From positions 1-64,000 of the forward strand of contig JANLRD010000224.1 in NCBI GenBank assembly GCA_031368215.1: a stretch of DNA of 64,000 nt. Direction: 5' to 3'. Position 1 is the stretch's first letter. Each line of letters opens with the position of its first letter. The position numbers and the translations under genes are program-made. Below the pieces are notes generated by a model. The model had not been told where the DNA came from. It did not search any database and worked only from the letters and a program-made list of their open reading frames with translations. Below, in pieces: positions 1 through 7,743 of the stretch. The stretch comes from JANLQX01 sp031368215 (GTDB taxonomy: Bacteria; Actinomycetota; Acidimicrobiia; Acidimicrobiales; JANYDT01).

Positions 1-152
1 ACGATCAGCCAGACCGCAAAGATCAGCAGGGCGACGTATTCAATGACGCGGTGGTGGCGGCTCCGCTTCGCACTGTGCAGCTGGCGCTGCGGCAGGTGCC
101 ACGACGACCACCCCGCCTTGGCCGCTGGCTCTTCTCGATGAATCGTGCGCAT
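1..152 (-). CDS. Start of an unknown membrane protein (runs off the left edge)
   Basis: Reading leftwards from an ATG at 152, the frame stays open to the window edge. About 34 polar, strongly basic residues are followed by a hydrophobic stretch beginning VIEYVALLIFAVWLI, which looks like a first membrane segment with a positive cytoplasmic N-terminus. The ATG is preceded by AGGTGAGC, a usable ribosome binding site. The gene lies 47 bases after the oxygenase stop on the same strand, so the two may be co-transcribed. Only 50 residues are visible and the family cannot be named. Confidence 0.55.
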   Translation of the reverse strand, partial: MRTIHREEPAAKAGWSSWHLPQRQLHSAKRSRHHRVIEYVALLIFAVWLI

Positions 153-198
153 GCTCACCTGGCCATGATTCGCGTTGGCGTTCGTTCGCGTTGGTGTT

Positions 199-1143
199 TC
201 AACCGGTTCGTCGGAACTTGGCGACGAGATGCGGACCAGCCTTCACCGCAGCGTATCGGGGCGGATTCGTCGGCGACGAGCAGGTCGGGAGGCACGCGAC
301 GTCGCAGTCGAAGTTCGCGTTGTGGAAGAACGCAATCGACTGCCGGCGGGCGTCCGCACCGACCTCCGGATTCACGACGCGGTGCAGCGTGGAGCGCCAT
401 CGGTCGTTGGTCCATTGCGCCAGCATGTCGCCAACGTTGATGACGAACGCGCCGTCCACGCTCGGCACCGGCATCCACGACTGCGATCGGTGATCGAGCA
501 CCTCGAGGCCTCCGGGAGCAGCGTCTTGGCGAAGGATCGTGAGGGTTCCGTAGTCGGTGTGCGCGCCGGCGCGGAGCTGCCCGGGCAGCGCTTCGCGGTC
601 TTGGCTCGGGTAGTTCAATGCTCGGAGCGCATTCGTCCCCCGGTCGATGCGCGTGGCGAAGAAGTCCGGTGCCAAGCCGAGTCCGATCGCGCTCGAACGA
701 AGTATGCGCGCGGATAATGCCTCCATCGCCAGGAAATAGTCCTCGAGAGCGGGCCGTAGGTCGGGCAGCGATTTGGGCCAGAGGTTCGGCGAGAAGAGCA
801 GTTCCTCGTCGGGATCGGTGATTTCTCTCGGGACCCGTCCGACGGGTCCGACGTTGAAGATCTCCTTGAGGTCGGGCTGCCCTCCGTCGCCGAGGGAGTT
901 GCTGAGCGTTTCGCCGGCGATCGGGACGTAGCCGAACGGGTAGTCGGGGCGGGGGCGGACCGCGTCGAGGCGTTCGGCGAGCGGCAGGTCGAAGAACGCT
1001 CGCACCATTGACCAGGTTCGGTCGAGCAGGCCGTCGTCAAGGCCGTGGCCGGTGATCTGGAAGAAGCCGACGTGGGTGCACACGTCGTCGAGTTCCCGGG
1101 CGACCGTGTGCTCGTTGCGGGAGATGTCGATCACCGGAACCAT
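199..1143 (-). CDS. Isopenicillin N synthase-like 2-oxoglutarate/Fe(II)-dependent oxygenase
   Basis: 314 residues, the usual length for the soluble IPNS-like dioxygenase family, which oxidises small molecules using Fe(II) and usually 2-oxoglutarate. The N-terminal part carries VPVIDIS and the GFFQITGHG motif typical of this group. Iron ligands are visible as H195 and D197 (AHTDYGTL) and H254 (STLHRVVNP). R267 and S269 (RRQS) form the RxS motif that binds the 2-oxoglutarate carboxylate. I chose the ATG at 1143: a GTG at 1179 would start inside a stable hairpin, and homology begins at MVPVID. The alkylsulfatase gene lies about 100 bases upstream with a hairpin between them. The substrate is unknown; a role near sulfate-ester metabolism is only suggested by the neighbour. 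Confidence 0.85.
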   Translation of the reverse strand: MVPVIDISRNEHTVARELDDVCTHVGFFQITGHGLDDGLLDRTWSMVRAFFDLPLAERLDAVRPRPDYPFGYVPIAGETLSNSLGDGGQPDLKEIFNVGPVGRVPREITDPDEELLFSPNLWPKSLPDLRPALEDYFLAMEALSARILRSSAIGLGLAPDFFATRIDRGTNALRALNYPSQDREALPGQLRAGAHTDYGTLTILRQDAAPGGLEVLDHRSQSWMPVPSVDGAFVINVGDMLAQWTNDRWRSTLHRVVNPEVGADARRQSIAFFHNANFDCDVACLPTCSSPTNPPRYAAVKAGPHLVAKFRRTG

Positions 1144-1174
1144 CCGGCCATGTTCGCACTTCGTCGTGCCGCAA

Positions 1175-1203
1175 AACACCTCCCAGCGGGGTTGGGAGGT
1201 GTT
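1175..1203 (-). terminator. Perfect 11-bp hairpin, likely terminator of the alkylsulfatase gene
   Basis: AACACCTCCCA at 1175-1185 is exactly complementary to TGGGAGGTGTT at 1193-1203. Read on the minus strand, the stem is followed by a short T run (GTGTTTTGC). This fits a factor-independent terminator between the alkylsulfatase and oxygenase genes. Confidence 0.6.
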
Positions 1204-1237
1204 CTGCCCCCATATGTGGGGGCAACCTCTCTCCCAA
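1192..1237 (-). promoter_or_regulatory. Competing hairpin overlapping the terminator
   Basis: GCCCCCA (1206-1212) pairs with TGGGGGC (1217-1223) around TATG. Outside it, TTGGGAG (1192-1198) can pair with CTCCCAA (1231-1237). That outer stem uses the right arm of the 1175-1203 hairpin, so the two folds are mutually exclusive. It could be an attenuator or simply a double terminator. Confidence 0.4.
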
Positions 1238-1242
1238 CGGGT

Positions 1243-3198
1243 CTAGGGCTCGACGATGTTGAAGCCGGTTCGGAAGACGTCGAGGTTGGTGAAGATGGTG
1301 ATGAGGGCCTGGGGGTCGCCTTCGATGGCGATGCGGCCGTCGCGCACGGCGTCGATCATCGTGGTTTGGCCGAGGATCACGTTCAGCAGGTCAGGTCGGG
1401 TGGTCGTGACGGATGCATCGGGAGCCGACGACCGGACCTTCCAGCAGCTCAGGGTGCGGTTCGACAGCTCGAGACGCCAGTGCTCGTCGACGTCGGTGAA
1501 GTGCCAGGCGACCTCCTTGTGGACGCCACCGACGTTCTCGGCCTGCAGGCGCACGCCGAGCAACTCGAAGATCTGCTCGATGGTCAACGCCGCGAGCATC
1601 GAACCGCCCCTGTTCTCCCGCGGCGCGGGTGGACCGGACCGGAGTTCTTGGGCCGCCATGAGATACGCGTTGCGGAACGTCGTCGACTCCGACTGGTACC
1701 CGAGCTGTTCGTAGCTGTCCGACTGGAGTTGGCGTGCTCCTTCGTGGTCGGGGAACCCGAACACGACATGGTTGAGCACCTCGCAGACCCACCGGTAGTC
1801 ACCGGCGCGGAACGAGACCTGCGCCTTCTCCACGACCGCGTCGGGCCCGCCCATGAACTCCACGTATCGCTTGCCGGCCTCGGTCGGTTCGTGCGGATGA
1901 AGATGCGACGGGTTGGCGTCGTACCACGACAGGTAGCGCTGGTACACGGCCTTCACGTTGTGGACGAGCGAGCCGTAGTAGCCACGCGTGTGACCCTGGG
2001 CCATGAACTCCGGTGGCAGCTCGAGGGTGGCGGCGATCTCCGTTGGCGTGGCGCCGCGGTTGGCCAGTCGCAGGGTCTGGTCGTGCATCCACCGGTAGAG
2101 GTCGCGTTGGAGCACGAGGTACGACCGCACGTCGTCTCGCCCCCAACGAGGCCAATTGTGTGAAGCGAAGAACAACTCCGTCTTGTCGCCGAAGAGATCG
2201 ATTGCCTCGCCGATGTATTTCGACCAGGCGAGCGCATCTCGAACCTTGGCACCGCGGATCGGCACGAGGTTGTGCATCGTGTGCGTGCAGTTCTCGGCCA
2301 TGCAGAGCCAACCGTGATCCGGGAAGAAGAAGTTCATCTCCGCCGGTGCCTCGGTCTCGGGAGTCAGCTGGAACACGATCCGGATGCCGTCGACCACCAG
2401 CTCCTGACCGGTGTGGGTGATGTCCTCGGTCGGGGCGATCAGACCGGCTCGGGCGAGCGGTACGGCCTTGCCGAGCCCGCAATCGACGTGGGCTCGCGGT
2501 CCGGCGGGAAGGAACGGGCCGAACTGGTAGTTCGCCCGGCGCAGCATTGCCGGACCGGCGAGCATGTTCTCCGAGACCGCTTCGTGGAGAAAGCCGATCG
2601 GCGCGATGATCCGGCACCGGCCTGCGGCAACGGCGTCTTCGGTGGTGACTCCGCAGACGCCGCCGAAGTGGTCAGCGTGGGAGTGGGTGTAGATGACTGC
2701 AGTGACGGGCCGCGCCCCGAGAGTCGTGTTGGCCAGCTCCAGGCTTGCGCGGGCGCAGTCCTCGCTCGTGAGCGGGTCGATGACGATCCAGCCTTCCGTT
2801 CCGGCGATGAACGTGAGACTGGAGATGTCGTAGCCACGCGCCTGCCAGATGCCGGGCGCGACCTCGAAGAGACCGTGTTCGTTGTTGAGCTGCGCCTGGC
2901 GCCACAGGCTCGGATGCACGCTGTCGGGCACTTCGTCGGAGCGGAGGAAGCCATAGCGCTCCATGTCCCAGACGACAAGGCCCGTCGGTGACGTGATCCG
3001 ACCATTGGGTATCTGGGCGATGAGGCCGCGGGTCGTGCGCTCGTAGTCCGCTCTGTCCAGGTCGATCGCGGCCGCTCGGTTCGCGTTTGCGGTCTGCTCG
3101 GTTGCGGGTTTGCGCGTGGTGTCGATGGCCATGGCGTGGAGTCTGACAACTCCGCCTGACGTCTGCGCAATCTCTGGTTCCTCAAGTAACGCCGACAT
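1243..3198 (-). CDS. Alkylsulfatase-type metallo-beta-lactamase with C-terminal SCP2 domain
   Basis: 651 residues, the length of the SdsA1/YjcS-type linear alkylsulfatases that hydrolyse alkyl sulfate esters such as SDS. The zinc site is visible as H172, H174, D176 and H177 (THSHADHFGG). Later conserved histidines appear in ENCTHTMHNL and SHNWPRWG. A helical dimerisation region follows, and the last ~120 residues look like the SCP2 sterol-carrier fold that recruits the alkyl chain. No signal peptide is evident at this start, so a cytoplasmic enzyme is likely. The start is uncertain: ATG 3198 has AGAGGA too close to the codon, and ATG 3132 (MAIDTTRK) is also possible. The gene is divergent from the sigma factor gene. 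Confidence 0.88.
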   Translation of the reverse strand: MSALLEEPEIAQTSGGVVRLHAMAIDTTRKPATEQTANANRAAAIDLDRADYERTTRGLIAQIPNGRITSPTGLVVWDMERYGFLRSDEVPDSVHPSLWRQAQLNNEHGLFEVAPGIWQARGYDISSLTFIAGTEGWIVIDPLTSEDCARASLELANTTLGARPVTAVIYTHSHADHFGGVCGVTTEDAVAAGRCRIIAPIGFLHEAVSENMLAGPAMLRRANYQFGPFLPAGPRAHVDCGLGKAVPLARAGLIAPTEDITHTGQELVVDGIRIVFQLTPETEAPAEMNFFFPDHGWLCMAENCTHTMHNLVPIRGAKVRDALAWSKYIGEAIDLFGDKTELFFASHNWPRWGRDDVRSYLVLQRDLYRWMHDQTLRLANRGATPTEIAATLELPPEFMAQGHTRGYYGSLVHNVKAVYQRYLSWYDANPSHLHPHEPTEAGKRYVEFMGGPDAVVEKAQVSFRAGDYRWVCEVLNHVVFGFPDHEGARQLQSDSYEQLGYQSESTTFRNAYLMAAQELRSGPPAPRENRGGSMLAALTIEQIFELLGVRLQAENVGGVHKEVAWHFTDVDEHWRLELSNRTLSCWKVRSSAPDASVTTTRPDLLNVILGQTTMIDAVRDGRIAIEGDPQALITIFTNLDVFRTGFNIVEP

Positions 3199-3331
3199 TC
3201 CTCTGTCTTACGTGTAGATCCTCCACGGTATGCGAAGAAACAGGCGACATAGATCTTGAATTCATCAGTATTGGTTCAAGAATCTGCCGCTTTGCTTTGG
3301 TCCTGTCGATCAGAATCCGAACACCTTGGGC
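3199..3331. promoter_or_regulatory. Divergent intergenic region
   Basis: This 133-base gap separates the minus-strand alkylsulfatase from the plus-strand sigma factor operon, so it must hold both promoters. It is more AT-rich than its surroundings, but I see no confident -35/-10 pair. Confidence 0.35.
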
Positions 3332-4219
3332 ATGACCTCTCCCCGCAATACGGCTGAATCTCTCACGCCAGCCCAACAAAAACTGCTCAATGATCACCTC
3401 CCGATTGTGCAGTTCATGGTGACCGATCTCCTCCGCAGAGTTCCGAGTTACATCCAGCGTGACGACCTCTACTCCGCAGGGATGCTGGGTCTGCTCCAGG
3501 CCGTCCGGGCATACGATGAATCCCGAGAAGCAAAGTTCTCCACCTTCGCACGCGTGCGAATTCAGGGCGCTTTGTTGGACGAATTGCGCTCTCGCGATTG
3601 GGCCTCTCGAGGGGTACGTCAGCAGGCCCGGCAGGTCGACTTGGCCACCGAGCACCTCTCAAATCAACTTGGAAGGGTGCCAACTGTGGAAGAAATTGGC
3701 ACGTCTTCGGGCATTCACAACGATCAGATCCACCGTCTGAAGGCCGATTTGCACCGAGCGACGGTCTTGAGCTTCGACGGAGCGCCCGTCGACGCGAACC
3801 GTACGCCCCTTGACGTCCTTGCGATCCACCAGGACCATCTCGATCCCGCCGAGCAACTCGAACAGCGTGAGATGACGGCATACGTCCGCGACGCCGTCGC
3901 CAATCTCCCCGAGCGACTCCGCCATGTCGTCGTCGGCTACTTCCTCGAGGAACGACCGATGGCCGAGCTCGCTGCCGAACTGGGCGTGACCGAGTCCCGG
4001 ATCTCCCACATGCGATCGGAGGCCCTCACGCTGATGGCCGAAGCGATTCGTTCGGTCACGGCGGAAGAGAAGCCCGTCAACGACGACACCGGCGTGGCGT
4101 TCCGCCGCCGATCGGCCTACTACGCCGCCGTTGCCGCGACGTCGGATTACCGGAGCCGTCTGGCGAAGACTGCGTCGCCGACGATGGGAACGGTGTCCCC
4201 CCGGGCCGCGCTCGGATGA
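3332..4219 (+). CDS. fliA: Flagellar-type sigma factor (FliA/WhiG, sigma-28 family)
   Basis: 295 residues with the three-domain layout of sigma-28 factors. Region 2 runs over roughly residues 20-95 (DLYSAGMLGLLQAVRAYDES, then FSTFARVRIQGALLDELRSRDW). Region 3 contains LGRVPTVEEIG. Region 4 ends with the helix-turn-helix MAELAAELGVTESRISHM. About 45 extra residues follow region 4. The factor should direct RNA polymerase to flagellar and chemotaxis promoters. ATG 3332 is preferred over TTG 3326, which would add only two residues. The stop overlaps the cheY start as ATGA, so the genes are translationally coupled. No flgM anti-sigma gene is visible in the window. Confidence 0.9.
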   Translation: MTSPRNTAESLTPAQQKLLNDHLPIVQFMVTDLLRRVPSYIQRDDLYSAGMLGLLQAVRAYDESREAKFSTFARVRIQGALLDELRSRDWASRGVRQQARQVDLATEHLSNQLGRVPTVEEIGTSSGIHNDQIHRLKADLHRATVLSFDGAPVDANRTPLDVLAIHQDHLDPAEQLEQREMTAYVRDAVANLPERLRHVVVGYFLEERPMAELAAELGVTESRISHMRSEALTLMAEAIRSVTAEEKPVNDDTGVAFRRRSAYYAAVAATSDYRSRLAKTASPTMGTVSPRAALG

Positions 4220-4638
4220 GCCCGGCCTTCGGGCGTGGTCGGCCCCTTGCTCTCGTCGTCGACGACTCCCGCGCCAGCCGCAGTGCGCTGCACCGCATCC
4301 TGGCAAGCGTTGGTTTCGATGTTCTCGAGGCAGAACACGGTGGCCATGCGCTGACACTGATGCATGCCGAGGGGGCGATCGAACTCGTTCTCGTCGACTG
4401 GCACATGCCGGTGATGGACGGCATTGCGTTGATCCAGGCGATCCGCAAGGTATCCCGATGGGCGTTGCTGCCGATCGTGATGGTCAGCGCCGAGGTCGAC
4501 CAGAAGCAGATTGCCCGTGCCGTGTTGGCCGGAGCCGATGAGTACGTGATGAAGCCCTTCGACGGTCCGATGCTGATCGGGAAGCTGCGATTGCTCGGCA
4601 TCACCTTACCGGTGGACCTTGAAGCCGGTCAGCGATGA
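4216..4638 (+). CDS. cheY: CheY-like single-domain response regulator
   Basis: 140 residues forming one receiver domain and no output domain. Visible residues are the acidic pair D16-D17 (VVDDSRAS), the phosphoacceptor D61 (VLVDWHMPVMDG), S91 at the switch position and K113 (MKPFDG). Phosphorylated CheY normally binds the flagellar switch to change rotation. The kinase CheA is not in the window. The start overlaps the sigma factor stop (ATGA). The stop overlaps a 41-codon mini-ORF leading into cheR. Confidence 0.88.
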   Translation: MSPAFGRGRPLALVVDDSRASRSALHRILASVGFDVLEAEHGGHALTLMHAEGAIELVLVDWHMPVMDGIALIQAIRKVSRWALLPIVMVSAEVDQKQIARAVLAGADEYVMKPFDGPMLIGKLRLLGITLPVDLEAGQR

Positions 4639-4760
4639 GCACCGCCTCGGGCGAACCGACGTTCGGCCGCCCCGGCGAACCGACGTTCGGCCGCAGCCGC
4701 CACCACGCCAGCCCGTGCAGGCAGTCCACGAGAAACCCTGACGCAGGAGATCACCGATGA
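4635..4760 (+). CDS. Bridging mini-ORF between cheY and cheR (41 codons)
   Basis: Its ATG overlaps the cheY stop as ATGA, and its TGA overlaps the cheR ATG at 4757, also as ATGA. The ORF therefore fills the gap exactly. Its first half contains a 21-base sequence repeated with a 24-base period (4650-4670 and 4674-4694), coding GEPTFGR twice. The peptide is Arg/His/Pro-rich and resembles nothing I know. It may act only to carry terminating ribosomes to cheR. Confidence 0.35.
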   Translation: MSTASGEPTFGRPGEPTFGRSRHHASPCRQSTRNPDAGDHR

Positions 4761-5647
4761 GCCAGTCACCAATCTCGACATCCGCTCTCGACGATGTCGG
4801 AGCCATCGCGGCGGCGGAGACGTCGTTCTTCCGTGACATTTCTCCGTTTCGCGCGCTTGTCGAGTCCGTCATCCCCGAGATCCTCGCGGCGCGTGGTGTG
4901 GCCGCCGGACTCACGATCTGGTGCGCGGAGTCTTTCAGTGGACAGGAGCCGTTCAGCGTTGCCATCGCGGTCACCGAGGCATTTCCCGAGCTGGTCAGGA
5001 ACGGCCGCCTGCGCATCGTTGCCACCGACTCCTCTGCCAGCCACGTGGAGCGGACGAAGGCGGGTCGCTTCACCCAGCGAGAGGTGAGCCGGGGTCTCCC
5101 CGTCCGTCACCTGCTGCGGCATTTCCAGCAGGACGGAACGCAATGGGTCGCCTCTCGTCAGCTCCGTCAGATCCTCGATGTCCGGGTCCTCGACCTGGCC
5201 GGGTCGTGGCCGACCATGCCGAAGTGCGACATCGTGTTTCTTCGAGATGTCCTGAGGTCGTGCAACCCGGAGACGAATCGAACGATCCTCGAGCGGATCC
5301 GCAGCGAGGTGCTGCGTCCATCCGGCCACCTGTTCCTCGGCCCGGGGGAGAGCACGGAGGACGTCGACGACGGGTGGACACGGCGAAGCGCCGGCCGGAC
5401 GGTCTCGTATGCGCCGCTGGCCGTTTCGGTCGCTGCTGGCTTCTCGCCCCGACGTGTGGAACCCCGAGGACCGGCCTCCCGACCCCCGACCCACTTCCCG
5501 TCTTCGTTGCCCCATCGCTCGCCGGTTCGCTCCATCGGTCCAGGCGCGACTGCCCAGGCGCGCATGTCGGTCGAACCTTCCATCGGTCCGTCGAAACCCA
5601 ATCCATCGGCGGTCTCCCTGCCCCACATGCAATGGCCACGTCCATGA
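4757..5647 (+). CDS. cheR: CheR-type chemotaxis methyltransferase without the N-terminal domain
   Basis: 296 residues. The SAM-binding core starts almost at once: ETSFFRD near residue 21, then the binding loop WCAESFSGQEPFSVA, VATDSSASHVERTKAGRF, EVSRGLP and IVFLRDVLRSCNPETN, ending with GHLFLGPGES. CheR normally methylates glutamates of chemoreceptors. The usual ~50-70-residue helical N-terminal domain, which contacts the receptor, is absent. The last ~100 residues are Pro/Ser/Arg-rich and probably disordered. It is coupled by ATGA to the mini-ORF before it and to cheX after it. No receptor gene is present here. Confidence 0.82.
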   Translation: MSQSPISTSALDDVGAIAAAETSFFRDISPFRALVESVIPEILAARGVAAGLTIWCAESFSGQEPFSVAIAVTEAFPELVRNGRLRIVATDSSASHVERTKAGRFTQREVSRGLPVRHLLRHFQQDGTQWVASRQLRQILDVRVLDLAGSWPTMPKCDIVFLRDVLRSCNPETNRTILERIRSEVLRPSGHLFLGPGESTEDVDDGWTRRSAGRTVSYAPLAVSVAAGFSPRRVEPRGPASRPPTHFPSSLPHRSPVRSIGPGATAQARMSVEPSIGPSKPNPSAVSLPHMQWPRP

Positions 5648-6102
5648 GCGAAGCCCTTTCACTGAGTCGGGCCTCGCTCGGGCGGGCCGTCGCCTCGGCG
5701 ATCGAAGCAATGCTCGACGGTGATGTGGTCGAGGTCCGGCCCGGGCCACGAGAGTTCACCTTCGCCTCGTCGATCGGGATCACCGGGACACACAACGCGA
5801 CCGTTGTGGTTCGGGCGAACGCTGCGGCGACGGAGCACTTCGCCGCGGCCATGTTCGGATCGATCGACATCGACCTCACCGATGCGGAGATTGCCGACGC
5901 GCTGCTCGAACTCACCAACGTGCTCGGCGGCGCGGCAAAGACTGCCGTGGGGGGCGAGAACTTGCTCATGCTTCCCATCGTCATACCGGTCGACCTCACC
6001 GAAGCCGACGTGAGAAGGGCGGACAACGTGATCTGCTTCGCCGTCCGCGACTGCATCGTGAGCGTCCATGTGGTCGACGGCGCGCCGGTCGCGTCAGCTT
6101 GA
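5644..6102 (+). CDS. cheX: CheX-like CheY phosphatase
   Basis: 152 residues. The middle contains DAEIADALLELTNVLGGAAKTAVGGEN, the E..N...G region of the CheX/CheC family that positions water for dephosphorylating CheY-P. The two-fold layout and length fit CheX. The ATG at 5644 overlaps the cheR stop as ATGA. As the last gene of the sigma-cheY-cheR-cheX operon, it likely resets the CheY encoded two genes upstream. Confidence 0.75.
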   Translation: MSEALSLSRASLGRAVASAIEAMLDGDVVEVRPGPREFTFASSIGITGTHNATVVVRANAAATEHFAAAMFGSIDIDLTDAEIADALLELTNVLGGAAKTAVGGENLLMLPIVIPVDLTEADVRRADNVICFAVRDCIVSVHVVDGAPVASA

Positions 6103-6191
6103 GCCATACCGACAGAGCGTCCTTCCCCGGGTTCAACGATCGTCGGTGACGTGTTGCCGCGCTCGGTCTGAGCGGGCTACCCCGGGTCCAG

Positions 6192-7619
6192 CTACTTCAT
6201 CCGACGTGCGGGTTCGGCGACGATGAACTTGTTCCGTCCGGTCGTCTTCGCCTGGTACATGGCCTCGTCCGCTGACCGAAGGAGCGCTTGCGGATCGCCG
6301 GAGAGGTTCTCGCACACGGCGATACCGATCGAGACCGTCTGCAGCCGACCCTCGGGCAGGGCCTGCGAACACCTGTCAGGTGTCTTCTCCAGCAGGCGCT
6401 TCGCCAGTGCCTCCGATCCCGACCGGCCGGTGCCCGGACAGATGAGGAGGAATTCCTCTCCACCCCATCTCGCCGCCACGTCGTAGCCGCGGACGACTGC
6501 TTCGATCGCCTCGGCGAACAGACGGAGGACGGAGTCGCCCATCTCGTGGCCGAACTCGTCGTTGACCGACTTGAACTTGTCGAGATCCATCATGAAGACG
6601 GAGAACTCCTCGCCTGAACGCTGCGCGCGAGCCGCCGCTTGGGCCAAGGCACGCGAGCCGCGGCGGCGGTTGCCGATGCCGGTGAGCTCGTCCGTTTCGA
6701 CCTCGGCCCGGAGCTTGGCGGTCTGCTCGGCGCGAGCCAGCGAGACCACGAGACGATCGGTGATGGCGTCGAGGCGGTTGTCGCTGGGTGCGACACCCCC
6801 GGTCCACCACACATGCAGTGTCATCTTCGCGTTCCGGTCGATCTCATCGACGCGCTCGGAGTGGGTGATCTCCTCGTCGGTGTTCCCCGACTCGACCATG
6901 ATCGGTCCGCCGAACCGGGCGATCTCGACGAGTATGCGCGCCGCCTCGGCGCCGGGGAGCGATGCGAACGTCGATGCGAGTTCGAACAGATCAACCTCGC
7001 CGTAGTCGTCGCCAAGCGCGCTCACCAGTTCCATCGCCTGCGCTGCAGCAGCGGCTCGGCGGAGTCGCTCGGCCTCGATCAGCAGACCGAGCATCGAGGA
7101 GATCTGATCGGATGCCCGATCGACGAGTCCGGCATCGACGAGCCCCGTGGGTGCTCCGGTGACTCCGAAGTACCCGATCGGCGCGTTACGGTCGGCACCG
7201 AACACCGGGCTGCACACCTGGTCGGCCGACACCACGGCATCGGACAGGGGAATGCCCGTGTCGTCGAGCAGGGGCTCGGTCCAACCGCCGAGCGACTCGT
7301 GGACGGGTGGCACGTCGGGAGCGGAGAAGTACAGGGCGCACGCTGTTACCGGTGTGCACTGCATGACGGTGGTGAGCGCAGCGCGGGAGAACTCGGCGAG
7401 GTTGAGCCGTGCCGTCGCCAGCTTCGACAGTTCGAGGAGGCTGTTGGACACCATCAGGGCCGTGAGCATCTCGGCGTGCACCGATGCCGGATCCTGCAAT
7501 GCCAGGAGCAGGTCTCCCTGCCGGGCGTCGAGCTCGGCCAGGCTGCGGGCGGCGGATCGTGGCTCGTTGTTGCGCTGACCGGTGCCGGGCCCGGTGCGAA
7601 GTTGGGTTGCAGAACTCAT
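6192..7619 (-). CDS. Diguanylate cyclase with GAF-like sensor region (GGDEF)
   Basis: 475 residues. Residues ~55-185 look like a GAF-type sensor, a second less clear region follows, and a coiled segment leads into the GGDEF domain from ~308. The catalytic motif is GGEEF at 386-390. RGYD at 377-380, five residues before it, fits the inhibitory RxxD site, so product feedback is expected. FMMDLDKFKSVND and the C-terminal YQAKTTGRN also fit. The enzyme should make c-di-GMP from GTP in the cytoplasm, commonly to oppose motility. It lies downstream of an HDOD gene on the same strand, joined by two mini-ORFs. Confidence 0.92.
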   Translation of the reverse strand: MSSATQLRTGPGTGQRNNEPRSAARSLAELDARQGDLLLALQDPASVHAEMLTALMVSNSLLELSKLATARLNLAEFSRAALTTVMQCTPVTACALYFSAPDVPPVHESLGGWTEPLLDDTGIPLSDAVVSADQVCSPVFGADRNAPIGYFGVTGAPTGLVDAGLVDRASDQISSMLGLLIEAERLRRAAAAAQAMELVSALGDDYGEVDLFELASTFASLPGAEAARILVEIARFGGPIMVESGNTDEEITHSERVDEIDRNAKMTLHVWWTGGVAPSDNRLDAITDRLVVSLARAEQTAKLRAEVETDELTGIGNRRRGSRALAQAAARAQRSGEEFSVFMMDLDKFKSVNDEFGHEMGDSVLRLFAEAIEAVVRGYDVAARWGGEEFLLICPGTGRSGSEALAKRLLEKTPDRCSQALPEGRLQTVSIGIAVCENLSGDPQALLRSADEAMYQAKTTGRNKFIVAEPARRMK

Positions 7620-7705
7620 GGCTGCCCTGTCCGGGTGATCGGGTGGCTGGTGTTGCGAGCAGTGGAGCGCAGCGGAGCGGCGCAGCGCCCGTGGACGGGG
7701 CTCAT
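7616..7705 (-). CDS. Bridging mini-ORF 2 between HDOD and GGDEF genes (29 codons)
   Basis: The ORF starts at ATG 7705, overlapping the stop of mini-ORF 1. It ends at a TGA overlapping the ATG of the diguanylate cyclase at 7619. Its last residues (TRTGQP) and the ~35 bases before the next ATG repeat those of mini-ORF 1, which points to a duplicated translation start region. Confidence 0.3.
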   Translation of the reverse strand: MSPVHGRCAAPLRSTARNTSHPITRTGQP

Positions 7706-7743
7706 GGCTGCCCTGTCCGGGTGGTGGGGTGGCTGGGGCTCAT
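7702..7743 (-). CDS. Bridging mini-ORF 1 between HDOD and GGDEF genes (13 codons)
   Basis: ATG 7743 overlaps the HDOD stop (ATGA) and the TGA at 7702-7704 overlaps the next ATG at 7705. The peptide MSPSHPTTRTGQP is too short to judge. The surrounding sequence is a diverged copy of the region just before the diguanylate cyclase start. Confidence 0.3.
   Translation of the reverse strand: MSPSHPTTRTGQP

Noticed and set aside
4766..5749. 327-codon minus-strand open frame over cheR
   Set aside because: High GC leaves long open frames opposite real genes. The translation is Arg-rich without motifs, while the plus strand encodes clear CheR motifs.
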